Assembly: GCA_013399855.1 (NCBI GenBank)
Contig: VXAY01005675.1
Location: 162,096-226,095 of the forward strand
Length of the DNA: 64,000 nt
DNA from: Oxyruncus cristatus
Lineage: Eukaryota > Chordata > Aves > Passeriformes > Cotingidae
Direction: 5' to 3'
Every line of letters begins with the position of its first letter. Positions within the stretch are counted from its first letter, which is position 1. Both the position numbers and the translations under genes were made by a program. A model generated the notes under the pieces. The model saw nothing but the letters and a program-made list of their open reading frames with translations. It did no database searches and was not told the origin of the DNA. This document shows, piece by piece, positions 61,614-64,000 of the stretch.

Positions 61614-64000
61614 GTCATCCCGCTGTGTATGTGTCTGTGTATACATGTATGTTCATATACATGTGTACATAAACATAAACATGCACACACACAAGTTCTT
61701 CAGGCAAAAAAGGAGGGACAAATTGTTAACTAGAGAAGCAATTCTATCACTATATGAAATGTAAAACTTAGTGGCTTATTCAGACTATTTTATTATTATT
61801 TTTGCTCTGCTTTGATAGAGGCAACTCCAGTGAAAGGGAGGAAGGAAAACCAGAGCTGTGCACCAGCCAGTGACAGGAATGGAAACATCTCTCTGTTCCC
61901 TCCAAATGTAATCTCCAGACCAGCCTGCCTTCGTGCTGCTCTTTCAGGCAGAGATATGTTGGAAAGCATTTCACAGCTTCAACTGTTTTCTCTATGCACA
62001 GGAGAGATTCCTGATCTCAGCTGTGTAAATGTTTTAACTGAGATTCATGCTTGGCTATTCAGGTCATTGCTTTCTCTTCCGGCCCACACAGGCCAAAATG
62101 CATCTATATAAGCATGAAGTGTCCAAAATCAACACCGTATTTTTCCCTGAACACACCCATGGCACGTGGCTCACTCAAGTACAGGATACAATGCCAAGCA
62201 GTAGATTTGTACATTTGCCTGATATGAACTTAGTATGATTTACACAAAAAGAGGCAATAGCCCTGTTGTGTGCCTCTGTAAATCTGGCTTGGCAGAAATT
62301 ATTTTTCCAAAGAAAGAACACAAGGAAATCACACTCTCCCTTCAGTCTTGAGAAAGGACTAATCTAATGTAGGAAATGTTCTCAAAATATTTAATTTATA
62401 TTAAGAATTACAATGTATTTCTTTCTGAATTCAAGTAACCCTTTATCTCCTTTACTGGAAGAATAAAATAAATTTCCTTCTGCTGTTTTGACTTTATTGT
62501 TTAAGGGTGTTAGGAACACCTTGAAACTTAACAGCAGTTAAATGATTGAAAAACCTTTAGTTATAGAAAGACTCATGTGTCTCTAGATTTAACCAATGCA
62601 CAAATTTTCAGGGATTGTGTTCCCACATACTCTCATCCTGCCTGCAACTCTTTGCAATGTCAAATGAACGAAACCCAGTGCACACCCTCCTGTCATGCCA
62701 AGATTCCCCTTTTCTGACACTTCCCTAGAGGTTTCTGTCTCAAATTCAGTGTAATCATAAAACCAGGAACTTGAGCACTATTTTTAATAATTTTAATGAG
62801 AAGGTCATGAGGGTTATGGTGATCCAAACTTGAGGCCCTCCTGAACTCAGTGCATAGGTATTTTGCTGTTTGACGTGTCCCCTGCGGGGTGAAAGAGGCC
62901 GTGTTCTCAGCACCCAGGAACTGGCTTTGCTATTTCAAGAGCTAATTCACTGTCACAAATACTTTTCCTTTTAGCTGGAGACTGCAAGTCTGATTGCTGT
63001 GCACCCTGAGAAGGTCTCCCAAACAAGTGTTAGCAAGGCTACTGTTTGCAGCTGGTTTGGTTGCCCACAGTGCTTGGCTCACAGATTGATGGCATACACA
63101 AGGAAGTCAGAAGGCTTTTTAACTGTTTGAGAGTCCTTGAGAAATAAAACTAGACAGCTCTGGCCTTATTCTAGATGCATTTATCATTTTAGGTCTAAAA
63201 GAATATGTATGTAATAAAAACAACATAGTTAGTCCACAGTTGATCTTGCAAAACAGGAGGAGGAGGAGGGCTTTCATCTTTCCCTAAACTTGGGAAAACA
63301 ACAGAGAGATTGATGTAACTGTCTTAAACTACCTCCACTGGTTCATCATTGCCATTGTCACCATTGTCACAAACTCCCCCTTCTCTTTGCCAGCTTTAGT
63401 CTAAGGAGGGAGGTGCTGCCTATAAGCCTTCCTACAGGAGGACTATCAACGTCTTAACTACAACAAAGGAATGCTCTAACTGCTAAGCTGTTTGATAAGC
63501 TTCACATTTTCTTTTTCCAGTTTTTAAATCTATATCCATGTCCTATCCTTCTATTTCTTTCTAACAATATTTATCTCCACAGATTTGGGTCAAAGTTGGC
63601 AATAGTTCTGCGACAAGAAAGATGCTCTTTTTAGGTCAGTCAGTTTTGGAAGAAAAAAAACACATGTAAAATACATTTCTGCTTTTGTTCAGGGCAAAGT
63701 TGCTCATGCCTCTGGGTAGCCCAAACTGCAAAAGCATCTTGTATGCATAGTTGTAAGTAAACCAACTTCCCACAGGAGGTATGAGAACACTTATTTGTGC
63801 AGAAAAATGTTTAATCAATCTCCTTCTCAAGGACATGCTTACTGTGTACCTTGCCAGTTGCATTAAACACAAGTAGCTACGCCTGCTTTAGGTGTCACTA
63901 AAGCAGGTGATTCCCGTAACGGGCCATTGTAAAAGGTGGCTCACAGAAGACAAAAATTGGAACAACACAGAATTTGAAAATATTTTTTCATAAGTCTCTT
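61614..64000. other. Unique non-coding DNA
   Basis: It contains a TG/CA-rich patch at 61627-61692 and an AGG tract at 63254-63270. No gene is recognised to the end of the window. Confidence 0.55.

Noticed and set aside
1..64000. tRNA, rRNA or CRISPR structures
   Set aside because: No B-box-like GGTTCRA element with a fitting cloverleaf, no rRNA core sequences and no regularly spaced repeat array were seen by eye. A tRNAscan or Rfam search would settle small RNAs.

Overview
The window looks like nuclear DNA from a bird. The supporting evidence is internal. Several copies of the avian-type LINE CR1 are present, recognised by the tandem ATTCTATG-type 3' terminus and by reverse-transcriptase remnants. 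A nuclear copy of mitochondrial ND6 has an avian-type protein sequence. There is also a short solo retroviral LTR. The rest is CpG-poor, AT-leaning, single-copy-looking DNA with ordinary microsatellites, as expected of vertebrate intergenic or long-intron sequence. I see no bacterial-style operons, CRISPR arrays, rRNA or convincing tRNA genes.

No protein-coding gene can be named. Every open frame is short (166 codons or fewer), and none resembles a protein family I recognise except two: ND6 (a NUMT) and CR1 reverse transcriptase. A minority of short segments have strong splice-acceptor and splice-donor sequences. The best are a + strand set (38011-38075, 42159-42324, 44508-44579) in which one reading frame stays open in compatible phase, a - strand set (36027-36062, 35280-35346, 33973-34035) with the same property, and a possible terminal exon at 10308-10586. 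These are listed as low-confidence exon candidates. Decoy exons of this quality occur by chance in long introns.

Layout: 1-26 kb is mostly unique non-coding DNA with two CR1 tails (about 2.2 kb and 18 kb) and a polymorphic-looking TG repeat at 13.3 kb. The stretch 26.2-28.6 kb is an insertion cluster: the ND6 NUMT followed by several CR1 pieces in both orientations. A solo LTR with TATA box, polyadenylation signal and 5-bp target duplication lies at 32.18-32.63 kb. The stretch 33-45 kb holds most of the exon candidates and a CpG-bearing segment at 44.2-44.5 kb. The stretch 50.3-51.65 kb is a head-to-head pair of CR1 tails; the second contains a 148-bp duplication flanking a single N, which is almost certainly an assembly join. 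The stretch 51.7-64 kb is unique DNA with a small CpG cluster (59.3 kb) and a short interstitial telomere-like tract (61.6 kb).

I did not find an undescribed biological system. The most informative items are the young ND6 NUMT within the CR1 cluster, the LTR, the assembly artefact, a hairpin-type mutation inside a CR1 copy, and the spliced-transcript candidates, which need RNA or comparative data.
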